The notes: generated by a model from the sequence alone, not told the origin. A stretch of 64,000 bases of DNA from Pseudomonas syringae (GCF_000737245.1 NZ_JPQU01000014.1:62001-126000), one strand, 5' to 3'; counted from the first letter of the stretch, positions 44,355 to 53,114 are shown. Made by a program: numbers and translations.

Positions 44355-45515
44355 TCAATCCGGCCAATGCCACGCAGGCTCATCCAGCATCCCTTGCCCC
44401 ACAATCCCGGTTTGCCCCAACACCTTTTCAAGCTCGATGGCATTGCATTCCGGGCTCTGCTCCAGCGCGGCAATCAATCGGCTGGCGTGTGAAACGACCC
44501 ATAGCTGGCAGTTGTGTGAAGCCTTGATGATCAACCTCGCCAAAGCAGGCAGTAGATCAGGATGCAGACTGGTTTCCGGCTCGTTGAGTACCATCATGGT
44601 GGGCGGGCGAGGGGTGAGCAGGGCGGCGACCAGCAGTAAATAGCGCAAGGTGCCATCGGACAGTTCCGCCGCTGACAACGGGCGCAACAAGCCGTCCTGA
44701 TAAAACTCCACGGCGAAATGCCCGCCGGGCATCACGTTGATCTTCAGACTGGCTCCGGGGAACGCATCGCTGATGGCAGCGTGCAGCGCCTGTGGGTCAC
44801 CAATCTCAAGAATGGTCTGCAAGGCTGCCGCCAGATCCCGGCCGTCGTGGTGCAGCACCGGGGTAAAGGTGCCCAGTTGTGGCCGGCGCGCCGGGGCTTC
44901 GGAGTCGCTGCGAAAGTGGTCGTAGAAGCGCCAGCCGCGGATGTTTTCCCGTAGTTGCAGCACCTCCGGACAACTGCGCAGGCTACCCACCTGATCGAAC
45001 AGGCTGTCCGAAGCCGGCGTGTGTTGGGCCAATACGTCCCAGTCGCGGCCTTCCCGTGCACGAATCATCGGCCCGCTGCGTTGCACCAGCAGGCTGGCTG
45101 GGCGATACAACGGCCCGGCCCAGATGCACTCCTTCTTGATTTCCGGGTCCAGGGCAAATGCCGAGAGAGTCTTTTCGGGCAGACCCAGGGAAATGGCGTA
45201 GCTGAAATCCTCCCCGGCAAAACCGAGTCGCAGGCGTTTGACCTTTTGTCGCGGTCCACCCTGTACGTCAACGTCCCCCGCAAGCATGGCCCGGCTGATT
45301 TTCTCTGGCCCGGCCCAAAACGTTGAATCCAGCCCGCCTTCACGAGCCAGGGCATTGATGACCCCACCCTGGGCCGTTTCGCTGAGCAGACGCAGGGCCC
45401 GATATAGATTGGACTTGCCACTGCCATTGGGGCCGGTGATCACGTTCAGGCGTTCGAGCGGTACGATCAGGCTATTGATGGACCGGTAGTTGGCGACCGC
45501 GAGGGTTTTGAGCAT
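44355..45515 (-). CDS. AAA-family ATPase (SMC/OLD-like, COG4637 type)
   Basis: 386-residue ABC-type ATPase without TOPRIM or nuclease domain. Walker A GPNGSGKSN sits near residue 27. A long middle insert follows, then the signature-like SAAELSDGTLRYL and a Walker B reading MMVLNEPETSLHPDLL. The Asp usually before Glu is Asn here, which I believe is common in this family. WVVSHASRLI holds the switch His. The function is unknown; relatives are widespread in pseudomonads. The ATG at 45515 has AAGGAAG upstream. It is oriented opposite to the Rhs tips on both sides. Confidence 0.83.
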   Translation of the reverse strand: MLKTLAVANYRSINSLIVPLERLNVITGPNGSGKSNLYRALRLLSETAQGGVINALAREGGLDSTFWAGPEKISRAMLAGDVDVQGGPRQKVKRLRLGFAGEDFSYAISLGLPEKTLSAFALDPEIKKECIWAGPLYRPASLLVQRSGPMIRAREGRDWDVLAQHTPASDSLFDQVGSLRSCPEVLQLRENIRGWRFYDHFRSDSEAPARRPQLGTFTPVLHHDGRDLAAALQTILEIGDPQALHAAISDAFPGASLKINVMPGGHFAVEFYQDGLLRPLSAAELSDGTLRYLLLVAALLTPRPPTMMVLNEPETSLHPDLLPALARLIIKASHNCQLWVVSHASRLIAALEQSPECNAIELEKVLGQTGIVGQGMLDEPAWHWPD

Positions 45516-45671
45516 CACTGCTTCCTTGCCGATATTCCCAGTGAAAAGGCTGCGATGAGCCAAGGCGCTATTTTACGAGTGTCTTTGCCAGCGGGGCATT
45601 ACATATGTCTATTACGGGTGGCTCAAGTAGACCAATTCTTTGCCCGAGCCGCCTGTCGGCAAAAGGCAAAA

Positions 45672-45689
45672 CCTAGCATTTCTGCTAGT
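45672..45689. promoter_or_regulatory. Shared hairpin leader of Rhs tip 4
   Basis: CCTAGCATTTCTGCTAGT followed by AGACGAGCC, 74 bp before the tip 4 ATG. Confidence 0.7.
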
Positions 45690-45762
45690 AGACGAGCCTT
45701 CACAAGGTACTCATCTTGATACAGGTCCGATCCTTGATACCTGATTCCTTAGGGACTCCGCC

Positions 45763-46872
45763 ATGGCCCATCAATCCATCCTGAGCCGCGACACCTACGA
45801 CCCGCTGGACCGCCTCGCATCCCGCACGCCACTGGGCGAAGCCATTACGCAACGGTTTTACAAGGCGGGCCAACTGGTGACGGAAATTCAGGGTGCAGAA
45901 CAACGCACCTATCTGCGCTCAGACAGCGAACTCCTGGCTCGGAAAAACCAGACCAACAGCGCACTCTTAGCCACCGACATACAAAACAGCGTGCTGCATG
46001 CCGAAGACATCGCCATCGCCTACGCCCCCTACGGCCACCGCGAAGCGGTCACTGGATTGCCAGGACTACCCGGTTTCAACGGCGAACAACCCGACCCGGT
46101 CACCGGCCACTACTTACTCGGCAATGGCTACCGCGCCTACAACCCGATACTCATGCGCTTCAACAGCCCGGACAGCTTGAGCCCGTTTGGCGAGGGTGGG
46201 TTGAATGCCTATGCGTATTGCGTAGGGGATCCGGTGAATAGGAGTGATCCGACGGGGCATTTTGGTGGGTTGATCGGTGTGCTCTCTAAACTACTGCTAT
46301 CGAGCGTCCGTAAGGCGAGCACTGTTCTTACGCGCCAGGTTTTAATGGCTGGTGCGAGGGGCAGAGGCACTCCAATGGCAATGAGGGGAATATCTGGGTC
46401 TGGCCCTCTGTCGCGTATGCCCACTTTCAGGGGGTCAACGGGATCAGTGGCGTCAACGAAAGCAGACAGGTTGAAGTCATTGGCTTCATCCGGAGGTTGG
46501 TCAAGTGCGATGGAACCAATGGGCGACCCAGGACTTCAGGCAAGTAGGGCCTTTCAGCAGGAGAGCATCAAGAGAGGTTTGACGCGAGAGTGGCACAGCC
46601 GACCCTCAGTTGGCGGAACCACTGAGTCAATGCAATATATATATTCTGATACGCGTAACGCATTGAGAGCGGAGGTCAATGCTAAATGGCTTTCCAAACT
46701 TGAGAATAATAATGTATTCACTTCAGATGTTTTGGCGTTTCGGAACCACGTAACACGTGAAGCGAATCTACTTTCTGAAATACGGGTTCTGCGTGGCAAT
46801 ATTCAGGAAGCCCAGCCTGAGATAACCAGGTTGCTGAGAGATTATTATTGGCCCTCTAGTAGTCGCGCTTAG
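45763..46872 (+). CDS. Orphan Rhs core plus variable tail ('tip 4')
   Basis: 369 residues: N-terminus DTYDPLDRLASRTPLGEAIT, linker LVTEIQGAEQRTYL, core GFNGEQPDPVTGHYLLGNGY, closing DPTGH near 167. The ~200-residue tail starts basic (KLLLSSVRKASTVLTRQ), has a Gly/Ser/Pro-rich middle and a C-terminal part with more AT-rich DNA (TREWHSRPSVGG, NHVTREANLLSEIRVL). No toxin family is recognised. The leader ATTCCTTAGGGACTCCGCC before the ATG recurs before the relic at 47075. No immunity gene follows. Confidence 0.84.
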   Translation: MAHQSILSRDTYDPLDRLASRTPLGEAITQRFYKAGQLVTEIQGAEQRTYLRSDSELLARKNQTNSALLATDIQNSVLHAEDIAIAYAPYGHREAVTGLPGLPGFNGEQPDPVTGHYLLGNGYRAYNPILMRFNSPDSLSPFGEGGLNAYAYCVGDPVNRSDPTGHFGGLIGVLSKLLLSSVRKASTVLTRQVLMAGARGRGTPMAMRGISGSGPLSRMPTFRGSTGSVASTKADRLKSLASSGGWSSAMEPMGDPGLQASRAFQQESIKRGLTREWHSRPSVGGTTESMQYIYSDTRNALRAEVNAKWLSKLENNNVFTSDVLAFRNHVTREANLLSEIRVLRGNIQEAQPEITRLLRDYYWPSSSRA

Positions 46873-47018
46873 TTTTGACTACTACGCAGGATAGTCACAT
46901 TCGTATCGACCCATGACTCGCTCTGGGTCGTACGGTAAGTTGTTCGTAGCAGTAGGCATGTGGGTCTCAGTGGACTGACTCATTCGCCGCTGTTGCCGGT
47001 TTTAGACAAAGGATAAGG

Positions 47019-47036
47019 CTTGGCATTTTTGCTAGT
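47019..47036. promoter_or_regulatory. Third copy of the Rhs-tip hairpin leader (orphaned)
   Basis: CTTGGCATTTTTGCTAGT followed by AGACAGCCCTT, then ATTCCCTAGGAAATCCGCC directly before an ATG, as in tip 4. Confidence 0.7.
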
Positions 47037-47074
47037 AGACAGCCCTTGGAGTCTCATTCCCTAGGAAATCCGCC

Positions 47075-47281
47075 ATGACAAAAAGCTCGGTGCATTTAGG
47101 AGCGAACTCTCGAATTCACACCTCAAAAAAACCTCGGCAACAAGTTGGCTCCTACCAGCCACGCACTCAGCAGATATGCCCCAATCACGCACCCCAAGGA
47201 ACCCTCATCTACGCTAAGAGTCGCATAGTCACGGCGCTACCCACTCAATCGCAGCGAGGCAGGCGCACGGCATCCGTATAA
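47075..47281 (+). pseudogene. Remnant ORF behind an orphan Rhs-tip leader
   Basis: The frame opens at the ATG that matches the tip 4 leader and runs 68 codons, basic and without hydrophobic core. It does not resemble the Rhs tip N-terminus. I read it as the joint left after loss of a tip coding region, not as a functional gene. Confidence 0.45.
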
Positions 47282-47290
47282 GGAGTCTGC

Positions 47291-48409
47291 ATGCCTGTTT
47301 CCCCCTCAAGACTAGCGATTCTTGGCCTGACTTTTTCGTTGGCGATCCTGGCTGGCTGCGGCAAGGAAAAGCCGCCTGCGCCGAATCTCCCGCGCGTTAA
47401 CGTGCAGAAGGTCGCGACGGCGGATTACGCCGCGCAGGTGGCGTTGACCGGCGATATTCAGGCGCGGGTGCAGACTCAGCTTTCGTTCCGGGTCGGCGGC
47501 AAGATCATTCAGCGCATGGTGGATGTTGGCGACCGGGTCACGGCGCGGCAGGTGCTGGCCAAGCTCGATCCCAAGGATTTGCAGACTAACGTCAATTCCG
47601 CTGTAGCTGCAGTCGCCGCCGAGCAGGCGCGTGTGACGCAAAGCAGCGCGGCCTTGGTGCGCCAGGAAAAGCTGCTGCCCAAGGGCTACACCAGCCGCAG
47701 TGAATACGATTCGGCCCAGGCCGCGTTGCGCAGCAGCCAGAGCGCGCTCAAAGCCGCCCAGGCACAGTTGGCCAATGCTCGGGAGCAGCTGAGCTACACC
47801 GCACTGATCGCCGAAGCGCCGGGGGTGATCACCGAACGGCAGGCGGAAGTCGGCCAAGTAGTGCAAGCCACCATGCCGATTTTCGGGCTGGCCCGGGATG
47901 GCGAGCGCGATGCCGTGTTCAACGTCTATGAATCCCTGTTCGCCGACCCTGCGGGGAATCAACCGGTGGTGGTCAGCTTGCTGGAAGATCCACAAATCAA
48001 GGCGGTCGGCAAGGTCCGGGAAGTCACCCCCGCTGTCTCAGCTCAAACCGGCACCCTGCAAGTGAAGATCGCCCTGGAAAAACTGCCCCCGGGCATGGAT
48101 TTGGGCTCGGTAGTCAGCGTGAGCCTGCAGGCGCCGGGCAAGGCCAGCGTTGAGTTGCCATGGGCCGCGCTGACCAAGGGCTTGGGCAAGGAACTGGGGC
48201 AGCCCGCCGTCTGGGTGGTGGACGATCAAGGCAAGGCCAATTTGCGGGGCGTTACAGTGGCGCGTTATCTGACCGGCAAGGTGATCATTTCCGACGGCTT
48301 GAAGGGCGGTGAAAAAGTGGTGGTGATGGGCGGGCAATTGTTGCACCCGGAGATGCAGGTTGAAATCGCCGCCACCGAGCAACAGAAAACCGCCGGAGTG
48401 CAGCCATGA
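47291..48409 (+). CDS. RND efflux periplasmic adaptor lipoprotein 1 (TriA-like)
   Basis: 372 residues. Lipoprotein signal with lipobox LAGC (Cys23), then the adaptor layout: beta barrel/lipoyl halves around a helical hairpin (~95-165, VAAVAAEQARVTQSSAALVR, AAQAQLANAREQLSYT). It links the inner-membrane pump to an outer-membrane channel. Its stop overlaps the next adaptor's start (ATGA). Two adaptors before one RND gene is the hallmark of TriABC-type pumps, where P. aeruginosa TriABC uses OpmH. AAGGAG precedes the start. An 86-bp piece is duplicated at 44139-44224. Confidence 0.9.
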   Translation: MPVSPSRLAILGLTFSLAILAGCGKEKPPAPNLPRVNVQKVATADYAAQVALTGDIQARVQTQLSFRVGGKIIQRMVDVGDRVTARQVLAKLDPKDLQTNVNSAVAAVAAEQARVTQSSAALVRQEKLLPKGYTSRSEYDSAQAALRSSQSALKAAQAQLANAREQLSYTALIAEAPGVITERQAEVGQVVQATMPIFGLARDGERDAVFNVYESLFADPAGNQPVVVSLLEDPQIKAVGKVREVTPAVSAQTGTLQVKIALEKLPPGMDLGSVVSVSLQAPGKASVELPWAALTKGLGKELGQPAVWVVDDQGKANLRGVTVARYLTGKVIISDGLKGGEKVVVMGGQLLHPEMQVEIAATEQQKTAGVQP

Positions 48410-49473
48410 AGCGTCTGCTGCCGTTGTTGCTGCTGAGTGTATTGAGCGCATGCAGTAAAGAAGAGCCGCCGCCGGAGCCGGTGCGCCCGGTGGTGTCGGT
48501 ACAGGCCAACCCAATCTCTGAAGAAACCCTTGGGCGCTTTGCCGGCAACATCGAAGCGCGCTATCAAAGCACCTTGGGTTTCCGGGTTGGCGGGCGCATT
48601 GCTCAGCGTCATGTGGACGTGGGCAGCGAAGTGCAGAAAGGCCAGTTGCTCGCCACCCTTGATCCGACTGACCAGCAAAACAATGTGCGCGCCGCTCAGG
48701 GTGATCTTGCCCGGATCGAAGCGCAGTGGATCAACGCGCAAGCCAATGCCCGTCGTCAGCAAGAGCTGTTCGATCGCGGCGTAGGTGCTCAAGCGCAACT
48801 CGACATCGCCCAGACCGATTTGAAAACCACCAACGCCTCACGTGAGCAGGCGCGTTCGGCCTTGAGTCAGGCCCAGGATCAGCTGGCTTACAGCGAGTTG
48901 CGCACGGATCACGATGCTGTGGTCACCCGCTGGCAGGCCGAAGCAGGGCAGGTAGTCACAGCGGGGCAGGAAGTGGTGACCCTGGCGCGACCAGACATCA
49001 AAGAAGCGGTCATCGACCTGCCTGGCACCTTGGCCGACCAATTGCCGGTCGGCGTCGAATTCAAGGTTGCCAGCCAGCTCGATCCGCAGATCGCCACCAC
49101 CGCCACTCTGCGGGAAATCGAACCCCAGGCTGAGCGCACCACCCGCACCCGTCGCGCTCGCCTGACCCTGACCGACACGCCAGACGCGTTCCGTCTTGGC
49201 ACTGCTGTCAGCGTCACCCTCAGTACGGCGATTGCGGCGCGCACGGAGTTGCCGATCAACGCGTTGCAAGAGGTCGATGGCAAGACGCAGATCTGGGTCA
49301 TCGATCAGCAGAACCAGACCGTCAGCCCACGTGCGGTGCAGGTGGTTAGCCGCAGCGACGATACCTTCGTATTGAGTAACGGTGTCAAACCCGGCGAGCT
49401 GATAGTCAGTGCCGGGGTCAACAGCCTGAAACCGGGCCAGAAAGTCAAAGTCGATGAAGGAAGCCCACGATGA
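48406..49473 (+). CDS. RND efflux periplasmic adaptor lipoprotein 2 (TriB-like)
   Basis: 355 residues. Lipobox LSAC (Cys16), lipoyl motif GFRVGGRIAQRHVDVG, helical hairpin ~90-150, then the barrel and membrane-proximal domains. It overlaps both neighbours by ATGA (48406-48409 and 49470-49473), so the three proteins are made in a coupled fashion. Being distinct from adaptor 1, it probably forms a mixed adaptor ring as in TriABC. Confidence 0.9.
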   Translation: MKRLLPLLLLSVLSACSKEEPPPEPVRPVVSVQANPISEETLGRFAGNIEARYQSTLGFRVGGRIAQRHVDVGSEVQKGQLLATLDPTDQQNNVRAAQGDLARIEAQWINAQANARRQQELFDRGVGAQAQLDIAQTDLKTTNASREQARSALSQAQDQLAYSELRTDHDAVVTRWQAEAGQVVTAGQEVVTLARPDIKEAVIDLPGTLADQLPVGVEFKVASQLDPQIATTATLREIEPQAERTTRTRRARLTLTDTPDAFRLGTAVSVTLSTAIAARTELPINALQEVDGKTQIWVIDQQNQTVSPRAVQVVSRSDDTFVLSNGVKPGELIVSAGVNSLKPGQKVKVDEGSPR

Positions 49474-52400
49474 AAGGGAGTTTCAACCTGTCCGAATGGG
49501 CCATCAAACACCAGTCGTTTGTCTGGTATCTGATGTTCGTCGCACTGCTCATGGGCGTTTTTTCCTACATGAATCTGGGGCGTGAAGAGGATCCGTCCTT
49601 CACCATCAAAACCATGGTCGTACAAACCCGCTGGCCGGGCGCGACGGTGGATGAAACCCTGGAGCAAGTCACCGACCGCATAGAGAAAAAGCTCGAAGAG
49701 CTGGACTCCCTGGACTACGTGAAAAGCTACACGCGGCCCGGCGAGTCAACGGTGATGATTTACCTGCATGACACCACCAGCGCCAAGGATATTCCAGAGA
49801 TCTGGTATCAGGTGCGCAAGAAGATCGACGACATCCGCAGCCAATTCCCACAGGGCATGCAGGGGCCGTTCTTCAACGATGAATTCGGCGATGTATATGG
49901 CTCGGTCTATGCCTTCACCGCCGATGGTTTTTCCATGCGCCAGCTGCGCGATTATGTGGAGCAGGTGCGCGCGGAGATCCGCGACGTGCCGGGGTTGGGC
50001 AAGGTCGAAATGATCGGCCAGCAGGACGAAGTGCTGTACCTGAATTTCTCCACCCGCAAGCTGGCCGCACTGGGGCTGGACCAGCGTCAGGTGGTGCAAA
50101 GCCTGCAATCGCAGAACACGGTTACGCCTGCCGGGGTGATCGAAGCCGGGCCGGAACGAATTTCGGTACGTACCTCGGGACAGTTTGCGTCCGAGAAGGA
50201 TCTGGCAGCGGTCAACCTGCGCCTCAACGATCGCTTCTATCGCTTGAGCGACATCGCGGAAATCACTCGCGGCTACACCGATCCGCCCAAGCCCTTGTTC
50301 CGCTTCAACGGCAAACCGGCCATCGGTCTGGCGATTGCCATGAAGAAGGGCGGCAATATTCAGGATTTCGGCAAGGCGCTGCATGCGCGCATGGAAGCGA
50401 CCACCGCCGACTTGCCAGTAGGCATTGGCGTGCACAGCGTGTCGGACCAGGCCGAAGTGGTGGAAAAAGCCGTGGGCGGTTTTACCAGTGCGCTGTTTGA
50501 GGCGGTGGTGATCGTGCTGATCGTCAGCTTCGTCAGCCTGGGTGTGCGTGCCGGGTTGGTGGTGGCGTGCTCGATCCCGCTGGTGCTGGCCATGGTCTTT
50601 GTGTTCATGGAATACAGCGGCATCACCATGCAGCGGATTTCCCTCGGCGCGTTGATCATTGCCTTGGGCTTGCTGGTGGACGACGCGATGATCACCGTGG
50701 AAATGATGGTCACGCGCCTGGAAATGGGCGAGACCAAAGAACAGGCCGCGACCTTCGCCTACACCTCCACCGCGTTCCCGATGCTGACCGGTACCCTGGT
50801 CACCGTCGCCGGATTTGTGCCCATCGGCCTCAACGCCAGTTCTGCGGGGGAATACACCTTCACGCTGTTCGCGGTTATTGCCGTGGCGATGCTGGTGTCC
50901 TGGGTGGTGGCGGTGCTGTTCGCGCCGGTGATCGGCGTGCATATCCTCAGCAGCAACATCAAGAAGAAGGATGAAAAGGAGAAGGAAGGGCGCATTGCCC
51001 GGGGCTTCAACAACAGCATGTTCTGGGCGATGCGCAATCGCTGGCTGACGATCATCATCACCGTGCTGCTGTTTGTCGGCGCGGTGTTTTCCATGCAGTT
51101 TGTGCAGAACCAGTTCTTCCCGTCTTCTGATCGCCCGGAAATCCTCGTCGATCTGAACCTGCCGCAAAACGCCTCGATCAACGAAACACGCAAAGTCGTG
51201 GACCGCCTGGAAGCCACCCTCAAGGACGATCCGGACATTGAGCGCTGGAGCACTTACATCGGCCAGGGCGCAGTGCGGTTCTATCTGCCGCTGGACCAGC
51301 AGCTGGAAAACCCTTACTACGCGCAGTTGGTGATCGTCAGCAAAAGCCTGGAGCAGCGCACGGCCTTGAGCGAGCGGCTGAACAAGCGTTTGCGAGAGGA
51401 TTTTGTAGGCATCGGCAGCTACGTGCAACCGCTGGAAATGGGCCCGCCGGTGGGGCGTCCGCTGCAATACCGCATCAGCGGTGAAAACATCGACAAGGTG
51501 CGTCAGCACGCCATCGAGCTGGCGACGTTGCTCGATAACAATCCGCATGTCGGCGAGATGATTTACGACTGGAACGAGCCGGGCAAAGTGCTGCGCATCG
51601 ACATCAATCAGGACAAGGCGAGGCAACTGGGCTTGTCTTCGGAGGATGTTGCGCAACTGATGAACAGCATCGTCAGCGGCTCGGCGGTGACTCAGGTACG
51701 CGACGATATCTACCTGATTAATGTGGTGGGCCGCGCCGAAGACGCTGAACGAGGCTCGCCCGAAACCCTGCAAAATCTGCAGATCGTGACGTCGGGTGGC
51801 ACTTCGATTCCGCTGCTGGCGTTTGCCACAGTGCGTTATGAATTGGAGCAGCCGCTGGTCTGGCGTCGAGATCGCAAGCCGACGATTACCGTCAAGGCGG
51901 CGGTGGCTGATGACATGCAGCCTACCGATCTGGTCAAACAGCTGAAGCCGGACATCGACAAGTTCAATGCCGGGTTGCCCGTGGGTTATAAGGTGGCAAC
52001 CGGCGGTACGGTAGAGGAGAGCAGCAAGGCCCAGGGCCCGATTGCCAGTGTGGTGCCGTTGATGATCTTCCTCATGGCGACGTTCCTGATGATCCAGTTG
52101 CACAGCGTGCAGAAGCTGTTTCTGGTGGCCAGCGTTGCGCCGCTGGGTTTGATCGGCGTGGTGCTGGCGTTGATCCCGACGGGTACACCCATGGGCTTTG
52201 TGGCGATTCTGGGGATATTGGCGCTGATCGGTATCATCATCCGCAACTCGGTGATTCTGGTGACGCAGATTGATGCCTATGAGCGGGACGGTTATCTGCC
52301 CTGGGACGCCGTGGCCGAAGCCACCCAGCACCGTCGCCGCCCGATCCTGCTTACCGCAGCCGCCGCCAGCCTGGGCATGATCCCCATCGCCCGAGAAGTC

Positions 52401-52568
52401 TTCTGGGGCCCGATGGCCTACGCCATGATCGGCGGCATCATCATCGCCACCCTCCTGACCCTGCTGTTTTTGCCAGCGCTGTATTTGGCCTGGTATCGGA
52501 TTAAAGAACCGAGTGAGGAGCAGCGCAGAGAAGCGAAATCGAGTGGTGAGTCAGTGCATTCGAGTTGA
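49470..52568 (+). CDS. RND-family efflux pump inner-membrane subunit (TriC-like)
   Basis: 1032-residue AcrB-fold proton-driven transporter. TM1 is near residue 15-33 and two large periplasmic loops follow. The proton-relay Asp-Asp is in IIALGLLVDDAMITVEMMV, and the second half-repeat has the matching GILALIGIIIRNSVILVTQI. It has an acidic/basic cytoplasmic C-terminus. Drug and small-molecule export across both membranes is the expected role. No outer-membrane channel gene is adjacent, so a shared TolC-type protein must be used. A REP palindrome follows the stop. Confidence 0.92.
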   Translation: MKGSFNLSEWAIKHQSFVWYLMFVALLMGVFSYMNLGREEDPSFTIKTMVVQTRWPGATVDETLEQVTDRIEKKLEELDSLDYVKSYTRPGESTVMIYLHDTTSAKDIPEIWYQVRKKIDDIRSQFPQGMQGPFFNDEFGDVYGSVYAFTADGFSMRQLRDYVEQVRAEIRDVPGLGKVEMIGQQDEVLYLNFSTRKLAALGLDQRQVVQSLQSQNTVTPAGVIEAGPERISVRTSGQFASEKDLAAVNLRLNDRFYRLSDIAEITRGYTDPPKPLFRFNGKPAIGLAIAMKKGGNIQDFGKALHARMEATTADLPVGIGVHSVSDQAEVVEKAVGGFTSALFEAVVIVLIVSFVSLGVRAGLVVACSIPLVLAMVFVFMEYSGITMQRISLGALIIALGLLVDDAMITVEMMVTRLEMGETKEQAATFAYTSTAFPMLTGTLVTVAGFVPIGLNASSAGEYTFTLFAVIAVAMLVSWVVAVLFAPVIGVHILSSNIKKKDEKEKEGRIARGFNNSMFWAMRNRWLTIIITVLLFVGAVFSMQFVQNQFFPSSDRPEILVDLNLPQNASINETRKVVDRLEATLKDDPDIERWSTYIGQGAVRFYLPLDQQLENPYYAQLVIVSKSLEQRTALSERLNKRLREDFVGIGSYVQPLEMGPPVGRPLQYRISGENIDKVRQHAIELATLLDNNPHVGEMIYDWNEPGKVLRIDINQDKARQLGLSSEDVAQLMNSIVSGSAVTQVRDDIYLINVVGRAEDAERGSPETLQNLQIVTSGGTSIPLLAFATVRYELEQPLVWRRDRKPTITVKAAVADDMQPTDLVKQLKPDIDKFNAGLPVGYKVATGGTVEESSKAQGPIASVVPLMIFLMATFLMIQLHSVQKLFLVASVAPLGLIGVVLALIPTGTPMGFVAILGILALIGIIIRNSVILVTQIDAYERDGYLPWDAVAEATQHRRRPILLTAAAASLGMIPIAREVFWGPMAYAMIGGIIIATLLTLLFLPALYLAWYRIKEPSEEQRREAKSSGESVHSS

Positions 52569-52572
52569 TCTC

Positions 52573-52635
52573 TTCGCGGGCAAGCCTCGCTCCAACGGAT
52601 TACCTAAATCCGTTGGAGCGAGGCTTGCCCGCGAA
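52573..52635. repeat. Perfect REP palindrome on the RAYT 3' side
   Basis: 29-bp perfect arms (TTCGCGGGCAAGCCTCGCTC... and complement) around a 5-nt centre. Arms point opposite to most pairs in the window. Confidence 0.93.
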
Positions 52636-52661
52636 TGTCGCAACTCGGTCTCAGAGTCGAG

Positions 52662-53114
52662 TTAAACCCAGATAGCATCCCAAAGCGGGTAATCACCAAC
52701 CCGGCTGACTAGCCCGGCGCGAACGGGATTAAGGACGATGTACCGGGCAATCGTTTTCAAATCCTCCTCTCTACGAATCGCCCGGTCATGAAATCCTCTT
52801 TGCCAGATACTTCCGGTGCGGCCCAATGCCTTGTTAACCGCGCAATTGCTCCTGGATTTTGTGCGGGCCGTCACTTCACTCAATGATTTCTCCCTGAGCT
52901 CGATCAGCCAGTGAAAATGATCCGGCATGACCACCCAGGCCAGGGAGGTAACCAAGGCTTCACGCTCAGCGGTTCGCAATTGCGTAGCCACAAGTTTCCC
53001 GACTCGCCAATCGGAGAAAAAAGCTGCGCGGTTTTTGGTTATGGAAGTAATCAGGTAAATCCGGCCGTGTTCGCTGTATCTGCCTATTCGTGTTTGGCTG
53101 GTATGGAAGCGCAT
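52662..53114 (-). mobile_element. REP-associated tyrosine transposase (RAYT)
   Basis: 150-residue Y1 HUH transposase of the IS200-like RAYT branch, the enzyme thought to move or process REP sequences. The metal-binding HxH is H66-F-H68 (VVMPDHFHWLIEL), the catalytic Tyr is Tyr125 (ARYIVLNPVRAGLV), and the conserved GSIWQRGFHDRAIR lies between them. Length is normal. It is a single-copy domesticated gene, not an IS with its own ends; REP palindromes of one type lie on both sides (52573-52635 and 53211-53302). The start codon at 53114 has only a weak ribosome site. Confidence 0.93.

Larger units (their letters stand above)
46873..47290. other. Interval with a decayed Rhs-tip leader
   Basis: No intact gene. 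It contains the third hairpin leader (47019-47036), an orphan start region (to 47075) and a short frame that does not continue into a Rhs core. It ends at the efflux operon's ribosome site (AAGGAG). Confidence 0.6.

Noticed and set aside
44355..45515. OLD-family defence nuclease (Gabija/Paris-like)
   Set aside because: There is no TOPRIM or partner helicase/nuclease gene, so only the generic ATPase call is justified.
31646..46872. Type VI secretion effector module
   Set aside because: No vgrG, PAAR domain, chaperone (EagR-like) or T6SS structural gene is present, so assigning the Rhs genes to T6SS is not supported here.
49746..52331. 861-codon minus-strand frame opposite the RND pump gene
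   Set aside because: It is an antisense shadow of a high-GC gene; His/Arg/Gln-rich composition, no domain, and the plus-strand product is unmistakable.
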